Assembly (NCBI GenBank): GCA_963842455.1
Contig: CAWJHE010000017.1
Span: forward strand, 744,001-808,000
Length of the DNA stretch: 64,000 bases
From: CAWJHE01 sp963842455
GTDB taxonomy: Bacteria; Chloroflexota; Anaerolineae; Anaerolineales; UBA4823
Direction: 5' to 3'
This document shows positions 51,351-61,486 of this stretch, one piece after another (within the stretch, counting starts at the first letter, position 1; each line of letters begins with the position of its first letter). The translations under genes and the position numbers were made by a program. The notes under the pieces are model-generated. The model saw only the letters and a list, made by a program, of their open reading frames with translations, was not told the origin of the DNA and made no database searches.

Positions 51351-53963
51351 TCAAAAAATCCGCACTGTACTCCCATTGTTCGTTTTATCAACTTCAATAC
51401 GGTTGGGGAAAAAGTCCTTCAATTCGTCAATATGGGTGATCACCAATACTTTAGCGAAATCCTGCTTCACCAGGTTGATAGCTTCAATCAGGCGCTGCCG
51501 GCCCTGGGCGTCCTGGCTGCCAAAACCTTCATCAATGACCAGGGTCTGCAAACGCGCCCCGGCACGCCTGGCCAAGATTTCCGATAAAGCCAGGCGAATA
51601 GCAAAATTGACACGGAAGGCCTCACCACCCGAGAACATTTCATAATCACGCTGCCCCATGCCATCACTGATCTGGATTTCCAATGTCTCGCGCAGATCAT
51701 CGCGCTTCTTATCTTTATAGGCTGCCTGAGTCACAAAACGTACTGACATAGCCCCATCACTAAGCCGGGACAGGATATCGTTAGCCTTGTTTTCAATTTC
51801 TGGTAAGGCTTGCTCAATCAGCAAAGCCGGCACGCCATCCTTGCTAAAGGCGCGCTCAAGCTGTTTATATTGGCGTACCTGCACAGCAAAGGTTTCGCGC
51901 TGCGCTTCAAAGTCTTTGCGGCGAATGCGCAGATCATCTAAGACCTGCACCCGTTGTTGAGCATGGCCTACTTCTAATAACACTCGATTTTCTTGTTCCT
52001 GCAGGTTACGTAAATGGTCCTCCGCCTGGTCCACATCAGGCGCTTTCTCCTGTAAACTTGCCAGCGACTGGGCAGCCTGCTCATACTCCTGATTTAAAAG
52101 ATCTAAAGAAACACTCTCCTGGTCATGCTGATTCTGCAAGTCGTTTAGTTCTCGCTGCAGTTGAGTTAATACCGCCTGGGCATTTTCCAGCTTCTGGTAA
52201 TCTTCCTCAATCGTTTGCAGTTCAGCTACTTGACGTCGCAAACGATCATGCCTGGGTGCATCATATCCGATCTGCTGCAACTGACCATCGATTTCAACCA
52301 ACCTGGCATGTGCTTGTGGGGCAAAATCCTTATTCATCAGGCTACGCTCGATATCAGCCAGACGCGGTTTGCCAGTGGTCTCCCATTCCTTTTGTGCAAT
52401 TTGCAGCGTTTCCAGACGGGTGTGAAAACGCACTTCATCCTGCGAAAGACGGAGCGCTTCTTCCTCCACCTTTCTCAAGCCATTTATCTGGTCTTCCAAT
52501 ATCCTTATTTGTCCTTCAAGCTCCTGTATTTGGCGAACATTTTCGCGATGCTGATCGCCAAGGGAAGTCCCCTGCAAAAACAAGCTTGCTACCAATTTCT
52601 TCTGCTCAGTCTGGTTTACTTTTTGTCCACACAAGGGGCATTCAGCGCCAGATACAGATTCGATCTTGTTCTGACGTTCTTTGATCAGGGTCATTTCTTT
52701 TTTCAATTGATTGTTCAAAGCCATCAATTCCTGGCGTTTCTGCCTGTCCGTATCCAGGTTTTCCAAAATGGCATCACGTTGGGCCAGCTTTTCTTCATGC
52801 TGGGATATTCCAGCCCTGGCTTGTTTACTGCTCTCTTCCAACTTTTTGATTTCTTCGACCATCAGTTGAACCTGGACCTGGCGAGCTAGCAAAGTCTGTC
52901 TTTCTTGCTCAAGACGAGCCTGCTCAGCCTGGATCTCCAAACGCGGCGCTTCTCGCTGTTTCTCCTGTTCTCGAAACCTGGCTGCTACCAGGTCCATATC
53001 AGTCAGCTGGTTTTGTAGATTTTTGTAAACGGTATAACTTTCTCGAATCTCAGGCGCTCTCTCTACCAGGCTGGTATAAGTCTCGCGTTCTTTGGATCGC
53101 TGAGTTAAACGTTCCTGCAGCCTGGTACAACGATCCAACCCTGCCTGCACCTGGCGCGCCTGGTTCTCCACCAATCTCTGCTGCTCCCTAAGAACTGCCT
53201 GGGTCTGTCGCATGGTATCCAGGGCAGCTTGTTGGGCTATGCGTTGCCTGGAAAGACTATCATACCGGGCGTTCAATTCTTCCAGGTGTTTCATGCGGGT
53301 CGCTTCTTCGCTCAACTCTGCCACGATCTCTTGTAACCGGCCATCCAGGACATCCATCTCCGCCTCGATCTGCCGCCGCTCTTGGAAAGCTCGCTGCCTG
53401 TATTCCTCCCAGATTTCCAAACCAAGGATGCTGCTGAGAATCCTTTTCCTATCCCCTGGACGCTGCTGAGTGAACTGGTCAGCCTTGCCCTGCAGGAAAA
53501 AAGATGCATTCACGAAGGTATCGTAATCCATGCGCAGGGTATCCTCAATCCTGGTTTCTGTTTCTCGAACGGAACGTTCCGTAAGCGGCTTCCATTTCTG
53601 ATCAGCCAATTCATCCAGGCTTATATGCCCTGTAGAAAAATCGCTCTCAACCAGGTTGTGCTGCAGAATATGAAGCTCCAGGGTCGTTGATTTCTCGCGC
53701 TGCTTACTGCGCATCACCCGGTAGATATTACGCTCGTAAGCGAAAGTCAAAATAACCTGGGCAGTTTGCGATTGAGCGTTGATCAGCGAATCATCCTTTT
53801 TGCGCGCCTGGCCAAACAAGGACCAGGTGATAGCATCCAACAAGGATGATTTGCCAGCCCCATTCGGGCCAGCAATACATGCCAGGTCAAGTTGGGTAAA
53901 ATCAAGCTCAACCTGATCGCGATAGGAAAGAAAACCAGAAAGGTATAAACTCAAAGGGATCAT
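51351..53963 (-). CDS. sbcC: SbcC/Rad50-type DNA repair ATPase
   Basis: 870 aa SMC-like protein. Walker A GPNGAGKSSLLDAI at about 34-47. Two long coiled coils meet at the zinc hook CPLCGQKV (about residue 445). The ABC signature FSGGEAFRVNFAIRLALSEIL and Walker B LVIDEGFGSQD are near the C-terminus. Together with the SbcD/Mre11 nuclease it opens hairpin and protein-blocked DNA ends. No sbcD lies on either side here; it must be elsewhere. ATG 53963. Confidence 0.93.
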   Translation of the reverse strand: MIPLSLYLSGFLSYRDQVELDFTQLDLACIAGPNGAGKSSLLDAITWSLFGQARKKDDSLINAQSQTAQVILTFAYERNIYRVMRSKQREKSTTLELHILQHNLVESDFSTGHISLDELADQKWKPLTERSVRETETRIEDTLRMDYDTFVNASFFLQGKADQFTQQRPGDRKRILSSILGLEIWEEYRQRAFQERRQIEAEMDVLDGRLQEIVAELSEEATRMKHLEELNARYDSLSRQRIAQQAALDTMRQTQAVLREQQRLVENQARQVQAGLDRCTRLQERLTQRSKERETYTSLVERAPEIRESYTVYKNLQNQLTDMDLVAARFREQEKQREAPRLEIQAEQARLEQERQTLLARQVQVQLMVEEIKKLEESSKQARAGISQHEEKLAQRDAILENLDTDRQKRQELMALNNQLKKEMTLIKERQNKIESVSGAECPLCGQKVNQTEQKKLVASLFLQGTSLGDQHRENVRQIQELEGQIRILEDQINGLRKVEEEALRLSQDEVRFHTRLETLQIAQKEWETTGKPRLADIERSLMNKDFAPQAHARLVEIDGQLQQIGYDAPRHDRLRRQVAELQTIEEDYQKLENAQAVLTQLQRELNDLQNQHDQESVSLDLLNQEYEQAAQSLASLQEKAPDVDQAEDHLRNLQEQENRVLLEVGHAQQRVQVLDDLRIRRKDFEAQRETFAVQVRQYKQLERAFSKDGVPALLIEQALPEIENKANDILSRLSDGAMSVRFVTQAAYKDKKRDDLRETLEIQISDGMGQRDYEMFSGGEAFRVNFAIRLALSEILARRAGARLQTLVIDEGFGSQDAQGRQRLIEAINLVKQDFAKVLVITHIDELKDFFPNRIEVDKTNNGSTVRIF

Positions 53964-54177
53964 GAAATCACTTTTTTAAAAAACACAACAAAGGTAACAG
54001 TGTCTAAACAGACTTTGATTATAACAAACCCAACCCCTGCATGTAACAACCCCTTCTTGATTTTCATCAATTCCTTATTCCAGAGCAGGGGTGTATCGAA
54101 AACAATCTTTTCCTGCTAAATTTTGCGAGTAAAATAGTCGTCAATGGACGTCTGACCTTGTAAGAAGGAAAAAGAAA

Positions 54178-56046
54178 ATGCCATCATCCCAATTTTTTCG
54201 CCAGCAACTGGAAAGTAAACAACCTATATTAGGAGATGGCGCAATGGGGACTATGCTCCATGCTCGCGGGGCAGGTTTTGAGCAATGTTTTGACTCTCTG
54301 AACCTGACACACCCCGAATGGGTTGCAGAAATACACCAGGCGTATATCACAGCTGGCTCCCAGGTAATACAAACCAATACATTTGGCGCTAATCGTTACA
54401 AACTGGCAGCCCATGGGCTGGAAGAGCAAGTAGAAGCCGTCAACCGCGCCGGTGTTGAGCTGGCAAAGCAGGTCATTCAGGAAAGCCAAAAGGAAGTGTG
54501 GGTTGCTGGGGATGTTGGCCCACTGGGAGTGCGCCTGGCGCCTTTCGGTCGAGTTCAGCCGGAGCAGGCTCGCCAGGTCTTTGCAGAACAAATCCAGGCT
54601 TTACATCAGGCCGGCGCCGATCTGATCATTCTTGAGACCTTCAGCGACCTGTATGAAATTCGCGAGGCTCTATCTGCAGCTCACCAGGTGTGTGATTTGC
54701 CTGTGGTGGCGTCGATGACCTTTACTCGCGATGACCGTACCGTGCTGGGAGATTCACCAGCTAAAGTAGCCCAATCATTACACACAGCTGGAGCGGATGT
54801 AATTGGAATCAATTGCTCCGGTGGACCAGCACAACTTTGGAGGATTATTCGCCAGATGCGCCAGGCTGTTCCCCAGGCTCTCTTCTCGGTCATGCCCAAT
54901 GCTGGTTGGCCCGAACAGGTTGGCGGCAGAATTATGTACCCGGCAAACCCGGATTACTTTGGAGAATATGCCCTGGCTTTCTGTGAAGCAGGCGCCAGTC
55001 TGATCGGCGGCTGCTGCGGCACCACTCCCGGGCATATCGCTGCCATGCATGCCGCTCTTGAGGGTTTACCTGGCGGTTGCGGACCCACAGTTCACGAATT
55101 GACCATGCCGGCAGAAATCGATGCAGACTTAGATCAGCCCCAAAAACTATCCCGCCTGGCGCAGAAATTGCATGAAAATCGGTTTGTGATGGCTGTGGAA
55201 ATGGACCCGCCGCGTGGTCTATCCACTCACAAGCTGATCGCCGGCGCTAACCTGCTGGCTGAATCTGGCGCTGATGTCATTAATGTCGCTGATAGTCCGA
55301 TGGCGCGCATGCGCATGAGCCCTTGGGCAGTATGCGACCTGGTGCAACAACAGGTTGGCATAGAAACCACCTTGCATTTTCCCACCCGTGGGCGCAATCT
55401 CCTCAGAGTGCAGGGCGATCTGCTGGCAGCGCATGCCCTGGGAATTCGTAATGTCTTCGTGGTCATGGGCGACCCAACCGCTATCGGCGATTACCCAGAA
55501 GCCATGGATAATTACGACCTGGTGCCATCTGGACTGATCAAGTTAATTAAACAGAATTTCAACATGGGAATGGACCATGCCGGCGCAGAAATTGGACAGC
55601 CAACCGCTTTCTTTGTCGGCTGTGCGCTTAATCTGTGTCCGCAAGATGCAGAACTCGAAATCAAGAACCTGCGCCGAAAATTGAAGGCTGGGGCAGATTT
55701 CGCCCTCTCTCAGCCAGTTTACGAACCCAAAATCGCAGAAGCATTCTTGCAGCAATACGAAGATCGTTATGGCGCACTGGAAATACCGGTACTGGTAGGC
55801 GTGCTTCCATTGTATGGTACCCGACATGCCGCCTTCTTGCATAATGAAGTGCCAGGGATCTCTATTCCCGAGCCAATCCAATCCAGGCTATATCAAGCCG
55901 GGGAAAAAGCACCTCAGGAAGGCGTGCGTATTGCCCTGGAATTGATTGATGCCATGCGGCATTTCGCCAGCGGCATTTACTTGATGCCTGCCTTCAGCCG
56001 TTACGACCTCTCCGCAGAAGTGGTGGAGGGATGCAATGGTAAGTGA
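54178..56046 (+). CDS. Bifunctional homocysteine S-methyltransferase / methylenetetrahydrofolate reductase
   Basis: 622 aa fusion. The N-terminal Hcy-binding barrel (about 1-300; ILGDGAMGTMLHARG) has zinc cysteines in GINCSGG and IGGCCGTTPGHI. The C-terminal MTHFR barrel (about 325-610; AVEMDPPRGLSTHKL, VFVVMGDPTAIGDYPEA) follows. This is the YitJ/BHMT-MetF type: it reduces methylene-THF and can pass methyl groups to homocysteine, making methionine. There is no cobalamin domain. SD AAGGA before ATG 54178. Divergent from sbcC. Confidence 0.93.
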   Translation: MPSSQFFRQQLESKQPILGDGAMGTMLHARGAGFEQCFDSLNLTHPEWVAEIHQAYITAGSQVIQTNTFGANRYKLAAHGLEEQVEAVNRAGVELAKQVIQESQKEVWVAGDVGPLGVRLAPFGRVQPEQARQVFAEQIQALHQAGADLIILETFSDLYEIREALSAAHQVCDLPVVASMTFTRDDRTVLGDSPAKVAQSLHTAGADVIGINCSGGPAQLWRIIRQMRQAVPQALFSVMPNAGWPEQVGGRIMYPANPDYFGEYALAFCEAGASLIGGCCGTTPGHIAAMHAALEGLPGGCGPTVHELTMPAEIDADLDQPQKLSRLAQKLHENRFVMAVEMDPPRGLSTHKLIAGANLLAESGADVINVADSPMARMRMSPWAVCDLVQQQVGIETTLHFPTRGRNLLRVQGDLLAAHALGIRNVFVVMGDPTAIGDYPEAMDNYDLVPSGLIKLIKQNFNMGMDHAGAEIGQPTAFFVGCALNLCPQDAELEIKNLRRKLKAGADFALSQPVYEPKIAEAFLQQYEDRYGALEIPVLVGVLPLYGTRHAAFLHNEVPGISIPEPIQSRLYQAGEKAPQEGVRIALELIDAMRHFASGIYLMPAFSRYDLSAEVVEGCNGK

Positions 56047-56107
56047 ACCTCTCCTGAATTCCAGAGACTTTCCAGTTCACTCAAGGAAAAACGGTAGTAA
56101 AAGCATA

Positions 56108-56135
56108 TTGCTCCACCCAAATTTCAGATGGAGCA
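56108..56135. terminator. Hairpin between convergent genes
   Basis: TTGCTCCA and TGGAGCAA form an 8-bp stem with a 12-nt loop. T runs on either side are weak. It may end both the metF-type gene (+) and the small membrane protein gene (-). Confidence 0.45.
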
Positions 56136-56162
56136 AAACCATTCTTATCGCTTGAAATAAAT

Positions 56163-56468
56163 TTAGCTGGCGGGAGGCAGAGGCTCGTCGATATCAATCA
56201 CGGCAGCACTGGCTGCAGCCGGTTTCTTTCGCAGGGTGAAGAAACCTACTGCAAAGGGGATAACTATGAAAATGATCGCAAGACAAAGCAGGCCATAACC
56301 TACCGTAGGATCAATAGTACCCGAGCTGGTGACCCCATTAAACTCCGTATTGTATGGCATCACTCCCGCAGCAGTCGCCGCTCCAAAAATAAATAAGCAG
56401 CAACCCGGTAAACCACACAGAAATGCAGTAACAGCCGTAGCAATAATTCCTGTTGTACGCTTATCCAT
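56163..56468 (-). CDS. Small two-helix membrane protein, unknown function
   Basis: About 101 aa. Two hydrophobic segments (about 6-32 and 58-80) separated by a polar loop with NTEFNGVTSSGTIDP, and an acidic Pro/Ala tail. No known domain recognised. ATG 56468 is favoured, with AGGAGG 6 nt upstream; two earlier start codons are inside or before that SD. Confidence 0.6.
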   Translation of the reverse strand: MDKRTTGIIATAVTAFLCGLPGCCLFIFGAATAAGVMPYNTEFNGVTSSGTIDPTVGYGLLCLAIIFIVIPFAVGFFTLRKKPAAASAAVIDIDEPLPPAS

Positions 56469-56551
56469 CGTCATCCTCCTGGGGAACATAGAAATTGGGT
56501 GATATTAGACAGTATAGATCAAATTTCAAAGAATTGCAAGCGTTAATTTAG

Positions 56552-56592
56552 AACGACCCCATTGCATCGTCTTTCGATACGATGGGGTCGTT
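56552..56592. terminator. Hairpin terminator downstream of pheT
   Basis: AACGACCCCAT and ATGGGGTCGTT form an 11-bp stem, with inner ATCG/CGAT pairing. On the minus strand only an A/T-mixed tract follows, so termination may be incomplete. Confidence 0.55.
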
Positions 56593-56617
56593 GTTTCGAT
56601 CAGGCTAAATAACTGGC

Positions 56618-59177
56618 TTAGCTGCGCAAATAGGCGCCAATCTCCTGTTCCAACCTGCGCAGGATGCGCTGGCGGATTTTCAGGACTTCTTGATCCGTCA
56701 ATGTACGCTCAGGCGCCTGGTAGGTCAAGTTATATGCCAGGCTCTTCTTCCCTTCGCCAATCTGCGCCCCGCGGTACACATCAAATAGCCGTAAGCCGCT
56801 GAGCATTGAGCCAGCAGCCTGCCGAATAACCGCGGCCACCTGGTCAGCCGGTAGATCTTCAGCCACAATCACCGCCAGGTCCTCAAGAACAGGTGGAAAT
56901 GGTGGAACCGGTGTTACCGGATAGCGGCCTTGCAGGTCAACCAGCCAGGACTCCAGGTCAAGCTGTGCTGCCAATACCGGGTAATCGGCCAGGTCATACT
57001 TTTCACGAACCAGCGGATGCAATTCGCCAAAAACGCCAATTGCCTTTTCGCCTGACCAAATCTGGGCGCATTTTCCCGGGTGCATGGATGGGTGTTCGCC
57101 AGGTGTGAAACGGATAGCTGGGATGTGAAGGCTGTCAAACAACTCGCTCAGGGTACCTTTCAGATCATAAAAATCCATTATCCCTTCGTCTACACCTTGC
57201 CAGGTCGGTAAAGATCGCCGACCACTCAGGGCAATCGCCAGGCAAACAGATTCTTTGGGCAAATCGCCTGCTGGATCAGCCAAAAATTGTGGCCCTATTT
57301 CAAACAAAGCTATTCTCTCACGCAGGCGAGCGTTCCTCTCAACCACTTCCATAATACTGGCTAACAGGCTTTGGCGCAGCACGTTTCGCTCGGCAACGAT
57401 AGGATTAGCAAGTTTGACATAACCCTCCGGGGATGGTCCAGATCCAGCCAGGAAGAGGCGCGCTTCCTTTTCAGCAGATGTCATGCGATAGGTCACAACT
57501 TCCTGTAAACCTAAGTCTGCTAACATCTCCCGAATTTGTTCCTGATTTTCCAGGAAGGCGTTTCCCTTTTGCGGGGGCAGCTCATCGGCCATGCGTGTTT
57601 CAGGGATACGCTCATAGCCATAAATACGCGCAATCTCTTCCAGGATATCTGCCTTACCGGTCATGCCCTCGCCAATATCCAGGCGATGATCGGGGGTCGT
57701 AGCTCTCACCACTTCCCCGTAAATCTCTGTCTTAAATTCCAGGCGGTTCAAGATTTCAGCGATCTGCTCCAAATTCAGTTGGATGCCCAGCCAGCGCAGA
57801 ACATCCTGGCTGCTGATTTCAACAGTTTGGTCTTGCGGTGGTAAAGGATACTGCATCTACCAGACCCTGGGCAACCATGCCGTCAGAGGTTTGCTGCATC
57901 AACTCGAGACAACGGCGCACGCCGCGTTCAGCCATCGCTGGATGAACCCCGCGCGAGAAACGATAGGCTGCTTCGGATTGCATGTGCTGAGCGGCAATTG
58001 TGCGCCTGATATTGATGAAGTTCCAGGCAGCGCCCTCTAATAGCACATTACGGGTACCAGCGTGCACTTCCGATTCAGCGCCACCCATCACCCCAGCAAT
58101 CGAAAGGGCGCCAGCTGTATCACACACCAAGACAGTGAAATCATCCAGGGTATGTTCGACATCATCCAGGGTGGTCAGCTTTTCGCCGGGCTGAGCCGTG
58201 CGCGTGATGATCGTAGGCGCCTTTCCACCAGCACGCTGAACCAACACATCATAATCAAAAGCATGCAATGGCTCGCCAATTTCCAGCATGGCATAGTTGG
58301 TTGCATCAACAATATTGTTGATCGGCCGCATGCCTGCCAACCGCAAGCGCCGCTGCATCCAGTAGGGACTCTCGCCTATCTTGACATCCTGTACCAATCC
58401 CAGGACAAAGCGCGGGTTTAGCTCTGGGTTGCGAATCTCGATAAACGCCATCCCCTCTATCGAAGGTCCATTCATTTGCAGCCGCTGAGATAAAGATCGC
58501 ATCGGTTGACCAGTGATAGCTGAAATTTCGCGGGCTATACCCAAGATATTGGCATCGCGGGCAATATTCGGGGTAATCGCAATTTCAAAGACCGCATCTC
58601 CCATGTAGTCCACCAGGGGCACGCCAACCGGAGCATCCTCATCCAGAATAATGACCCCATCGTGTTCATCCGATATACCCAACTCTTTTTCTGAACAGAT
58701 CATGGAATAGGACTCTACTCCGCGGATTTTTGCCCGTTTCAAGGTGGTCAATACCTGCCCTGGCTGGTGCCCATCATAGATCTGAGCACCTTCCTTTGCG
58801 TAAGCCACTTTGAGTGGTTTTTCTAATTCGCCAATACCTTTATAAGGGTACAGGTTCGGCGCGCCGGTCAACACAACATGCTCACGCTCATCATCCACCA
58901 GCCGACATAATACCAGGCGATCAGCATTGGGGTGCGGCATGACTTCCAGCACCGCGGCGGTGACAATCTTATCCGATCCCCAGGCCAGACCTTGCACCTT
59001 TGTCTCTGCACGCTGGTGACCGCCCGAGCGACCTTCCGGTTTATTTTGTGGCAATGGATAACCCACATAACGGATTTCCTCCACCTCTAACCCTGCCATG
59101 GTCAAGACATGTGCCAGGTCTTCCAAAGGCAGGGAAATATCAACATAATCTTTTACCCAAGAAATAGGTACTTTCAT
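56618..59177 (-). pseudogene. pheT: Phenylalanyl-tRNA synthetase beta subunit, frameshifted
   Basis: The first frame (59177-57819) holds the N-terminal segment KVPISWVKDYVDI, tRNA-binding/EMAP-like domain (VLEVMPHPNADRL), the B3/4 editing domain and the start of B5. The second (to 56618) holds the B5 domain (LGIQLNLEQIAEILNRL), the class II-like core, and the C-terminal anticodon-binding FDX domain (PPFPPVLEDLAVIV to the end). One extra base near 57850-57855 separates them; removing it gives a normal protein of about 850 aa. PheT is essential, so an indel error is by far the best explanation. Start ATG 59177 with SD AAGGAG. Confidence 0.9.
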
Positions 59178-59237
59178 TTGTATCTCCTTGTGCTTCGTCT
59201 TTTCGAAATCAATCAGTCTACACTCAACGACGGAGCA

Positions 59238-60299
59238 CTAGAATTGCTCCAGGAAGCGCATATCATTGGACCAAAAAGCGCGAATATCCTCAATACGATG
59301 ACGCAGCATGGTAATTCGCTCTGGTCCCATACCAAACGCAAACCCCGAATAGCGAGAGGGATCGTAGCCGCCATTTTGCAGCACGACGGGATGAACCATG
59401 CCACAACCCAAAATTTCTAACCATCCAGTGCGTTTACAAACCGGGCAACCCTCGCCGCCGCAAACAAAACATTCGATATCCATCTCAGCGCTGGGTTCAG
59501 TGAAAGGGAAATGCGAGGCGCGAAAACGAGACTGTACGCCCTGGCCAAACATCCGCCGGGCAAAATCACTCAAAGTGCCCTTGAGGTCTCCGAAAGTGAT
59601 CCTTTCGCCTACTGCTAAACCCTCTACCTGGTTGAACTGGATCTCTGAACGAGCTGTGATCTGTTCATAGCGGAAACACATACCTGGCAAAATGATACGC
59701 ACCGGCGGAGGATTATTTGGATCCTGGGCAGCGAACTCGCGCATGGCGCGGATCTGCCCTGGGGATGTGTGGGTGCGCATCACCACCGGATTGTCGCCAC
59801 GTTGCACTCCACTGTCAATAAAGAATGTATCCTGCATTTCACGCGCCGGATGATGCGGTGGGAAGTTCAACAATTGGAAGTTGTACTCGTCCGTCTCGAC
59901 TTCCCGGGAGCTATAGACCTGAAAGCCCATCTCAGCAAAGACTTTATAAATTTCTTTCAAGGTCTGGGTTGCCGGATGAAAACGTCCGCGCACCACAGGC
60001 CGTCCCGGCAGGGTAACATCCAGGCGTTCGGCAGCTAAGGAGCGCTCAACGACAGCCTGGCGCAAGACCTCTGCCCGGGCATCGAATGCACTCTCCAGAG
60101 CACGCTTCACTTCATTAGCCCGCCGGCCGATTAATGGCCGCTCCTCCTTAGCTAAGCTCCCCAGTTGGTCAAATGTTTTCATCAAAGCAGAGCTTCGCCC
60201 CAGGTTGGCAACCTTCCAGCGCTGCAGTCCATCTTCGTCCTGGATATCCTGGATCTCTGCTAACGCAATTCGCTCAAGTTGGTCCAGTTGATCAAGCAT
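59238..60299 (-). CDS. pheS: Phenylalanyl-tRNA synthetase alpha subunit
   Basis: 353 aa. N-terminal coiled coil (about 1-90), then the class II core: HPATQTLKEIYKVFAEMGF, HPAREMQDTFF, motif 2 FRYEQITARSEIQFNQVEGL and motif 3 GFAFGMGPERITML. The insert CFVCGGEGCPVCKRTGW has two CxxC pairs and probably binds zinc, as in many thermophile and Gram-positive PheS. ATG 60299 with strong SD TAGGAGG; the open frame before it is T-box leader. pheT follows 60 bp downstream. Confidence 0.96.
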   Translation of the reverse strand: MLDQLDQLERIALAEIQDIQDEDGLQRWKVANLGRSSALMKTFDQLGSLAKEERPLIGRRANEVKRALESAFDARAEVLRQAVVERSLAAERLDVTLPGRPVVRGRFHPATQTLKEIYKVFAEMGFQVYSSREVETDEYNFQLLNFPPHHPAREMQDTFFIDSGVQRGDNPVVMRTHTSPGQIRAMREFAAQDPNNPPPVRIILPGMCFRYEQITARSEIQFNQVEGLAVGERITFGDLKGTLSDFARRMFGQGVQSRFRASHFPFTEPSAEMDIECFVCGGEGCPVCKRTGWLEILGCGMVHPVVLQNGGYDPSRYSGFAFGMGPERITMLRHRIEDIRAFWSNDMRFLEQF

Positions 60300-60309
60300 A
60301 TGTCCTCCT

Positions 60310-60623
60310 AAAAATAAAAAATCCCATCCCAAACAGGGACGGGGAAAAATCCCGCGGTACCACCCAAATTGACCGCATCCATACGGCCCACTTCGCACCA
60401 ACAGCCAGAAAGTCTTGCTTTACCGGCGATTAGTCCCTCGGTTAACGCTGAGGCTGCGGCTCAAACTACTGAATCCCAAACCAGGGATTGTTCCCCTGAG
60501 CAGCTCCGGAGAGAACTTCCGCCTGTTGCCACCGCATGGGGGTCTCAGTCTATGCCCCACACTTCCCTGTCGGTTTTCACCGGCGTACTTTTCTCCATCA
60601 AAGCTATTTACAGATTGGTTAAT
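60310..60623 (-). promoter_or_regulatory. T-box riboswitch (Phe specifier) upstream of pheST
   Basis: Minus strand. The specifier loop GGAAGTTCTCTCC puts TTC (Phe) at 60515-60513. Canonical T-box sequence TGGGTGGTACCGCGGG lies at 60366-60351; TGGT pairs with the ACCA end of tRNA-Phe (discriminator A, as in the tRNA-Phe gene of this window). The terminator hairpin at 60345-60322 (9 bp and one bulge) is followed by TTTTTTATTTTT. Uncharged tRNA-Phe is expected to allow read-through into pheST. Confidence 0.93.
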
Positions 60624-60629
60624 ATCTTT

Positions 60630-60657
60630 ATTATCCGCAAAAACTGTGTATTGTCAA
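60630..60657 (-). promoter_or_regulatory. Promoter of the pheST transcript
   Basis: Minus strand TTGACA (60657-60652), 16-nt spacer, GATAAT (60635-60630). Start near 60623. It sits 12 nt past the plsC stop codon. Confidence 0.82.
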
Positions 60658-60669
60658 GGACAGGACGAC

Positions 60670-61371
60670 TTAAATCACCGGTTTCGTTTCGTTTCTTTCC
60701 CGCAACAATTCTTCTAATCGTGGATGTTTCTCGTACACCCCCCGATAATCCTCTGGGAGCATGGCTGCAATGCGGCACATAATTTCATCCGTGTTGCGTT
60801 GCATTCCTGCCTCGCGGTCTTTGCGATCCAAAGGCGGCAAATAGAATGGCTTACCAAAACGCATATAGATATGAGGACGCCTGAAGCGGAACAGTTCCTT
60901 GAAAGCTTTTTCCGTGCCGTAGATGGCGATGGGGATGATGGGTACTTCCACTTTATCCGCAAGGTATGCAACACCTGTTTTCGCCGGGTTCAGCTTCCCA
61001 TTTCGGCTGCGAGTGCCTTCAGGGGCAATTCCCAGCAATCCACCTTGTTTCAAAAAATCGCGTGCAGCGCGCAGTGCTTGCAAATCAGCATCTTCACGAT
61101 TAATCCAGATTCCGCCGGTTGTATCAACAATCCAGCGAAAAAAGAGGCTACTCTTGTAAGTATCCGCCACCAGACTGGTGGCATCCTGGCGCTGTAACAA
61201 ACAAAAACCCAACGGAGCATCCAAACGCCCCAGGTGGTTGGATGCCATAATTGCGCCCCCCTGTTCGGGTATATTTTCCAAACCCTGTATATGCAATTGC
61301 GATAGAAGGTTAAACAAAAACCGGATTGATTTGCGAAGCCAGGCGCGTTTTCGAAGATTCTTTTCCATCAC
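60670..61371 (-). CDS. plsC: 1-acyl-sn-glycerol-3-phosphate acyltransferase (PlsC family)
   Basis: 233 aa. The acyltransferase block I is SNHLGRLDAPLGF (HX4D as HLGRLD), block III EGTRSRNGKLNPAKTGVAYLA, and block IV VPIIPIAIYGTE. It makes phosphatidate from lysophosphatidate at the inner membrane face; an N-terminal amphipathic helix (about 10-25) can anchor it. ATG 61371. It lies upstream of pheST on the same strand but has no terminator of its own in view. Confidence 0.9.
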   Translation of the reverse strand: MMEKNLRKRAWLRKSIRFLFNLLSQLHIQGLENIPEQGGAIMASNHLGRLDAPLGFCLLQRQDATSLVADTYKSSLFFRWIVDTTGGIWINREDADLQALRAARDFLKQGGLLGIAPEGTRSRNGKLNPAKTGVAYLADKVEVPIIPIAIYGTEKAFKELFRFRRPHIYMRFGKPFYLPPLDRKDREAGMQRNTDEIMCRIAAMLPEDYRGVYEKHPRLEELLRERNETKPVI

Positions 61372-61473
61372 AATCCCTTAATCATTTGATGCTACAATCA
61401 TTACCGTTCCAAACACCTATGCAAGGTTATGGACCTAACAACTTTCTATGGAAATCTATGCTTTTATCACAGG

Positions 61474-61479
61474 TATAAT
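61474..61479 (+). promoter_or_regulatory. -10 box immediately before the foldase start codon
   Basis: Perfect TATAAT ending 7 nt before ATG 61487. Transcription would begin at or within 1-2 nt of the ATG, giving a leaderless mRNA. No good -35 was found, and no SD precedes the ATG. Confidence 0.35.
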
Positions 61480-61486
61480 CAACCCG

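Noticed and set aside
57819..57825. TGA ending the first pheT frame as a recoding site
   Set aside because: Homology already leaves this frame about 30 bases earlier, so a frameshift explains it.
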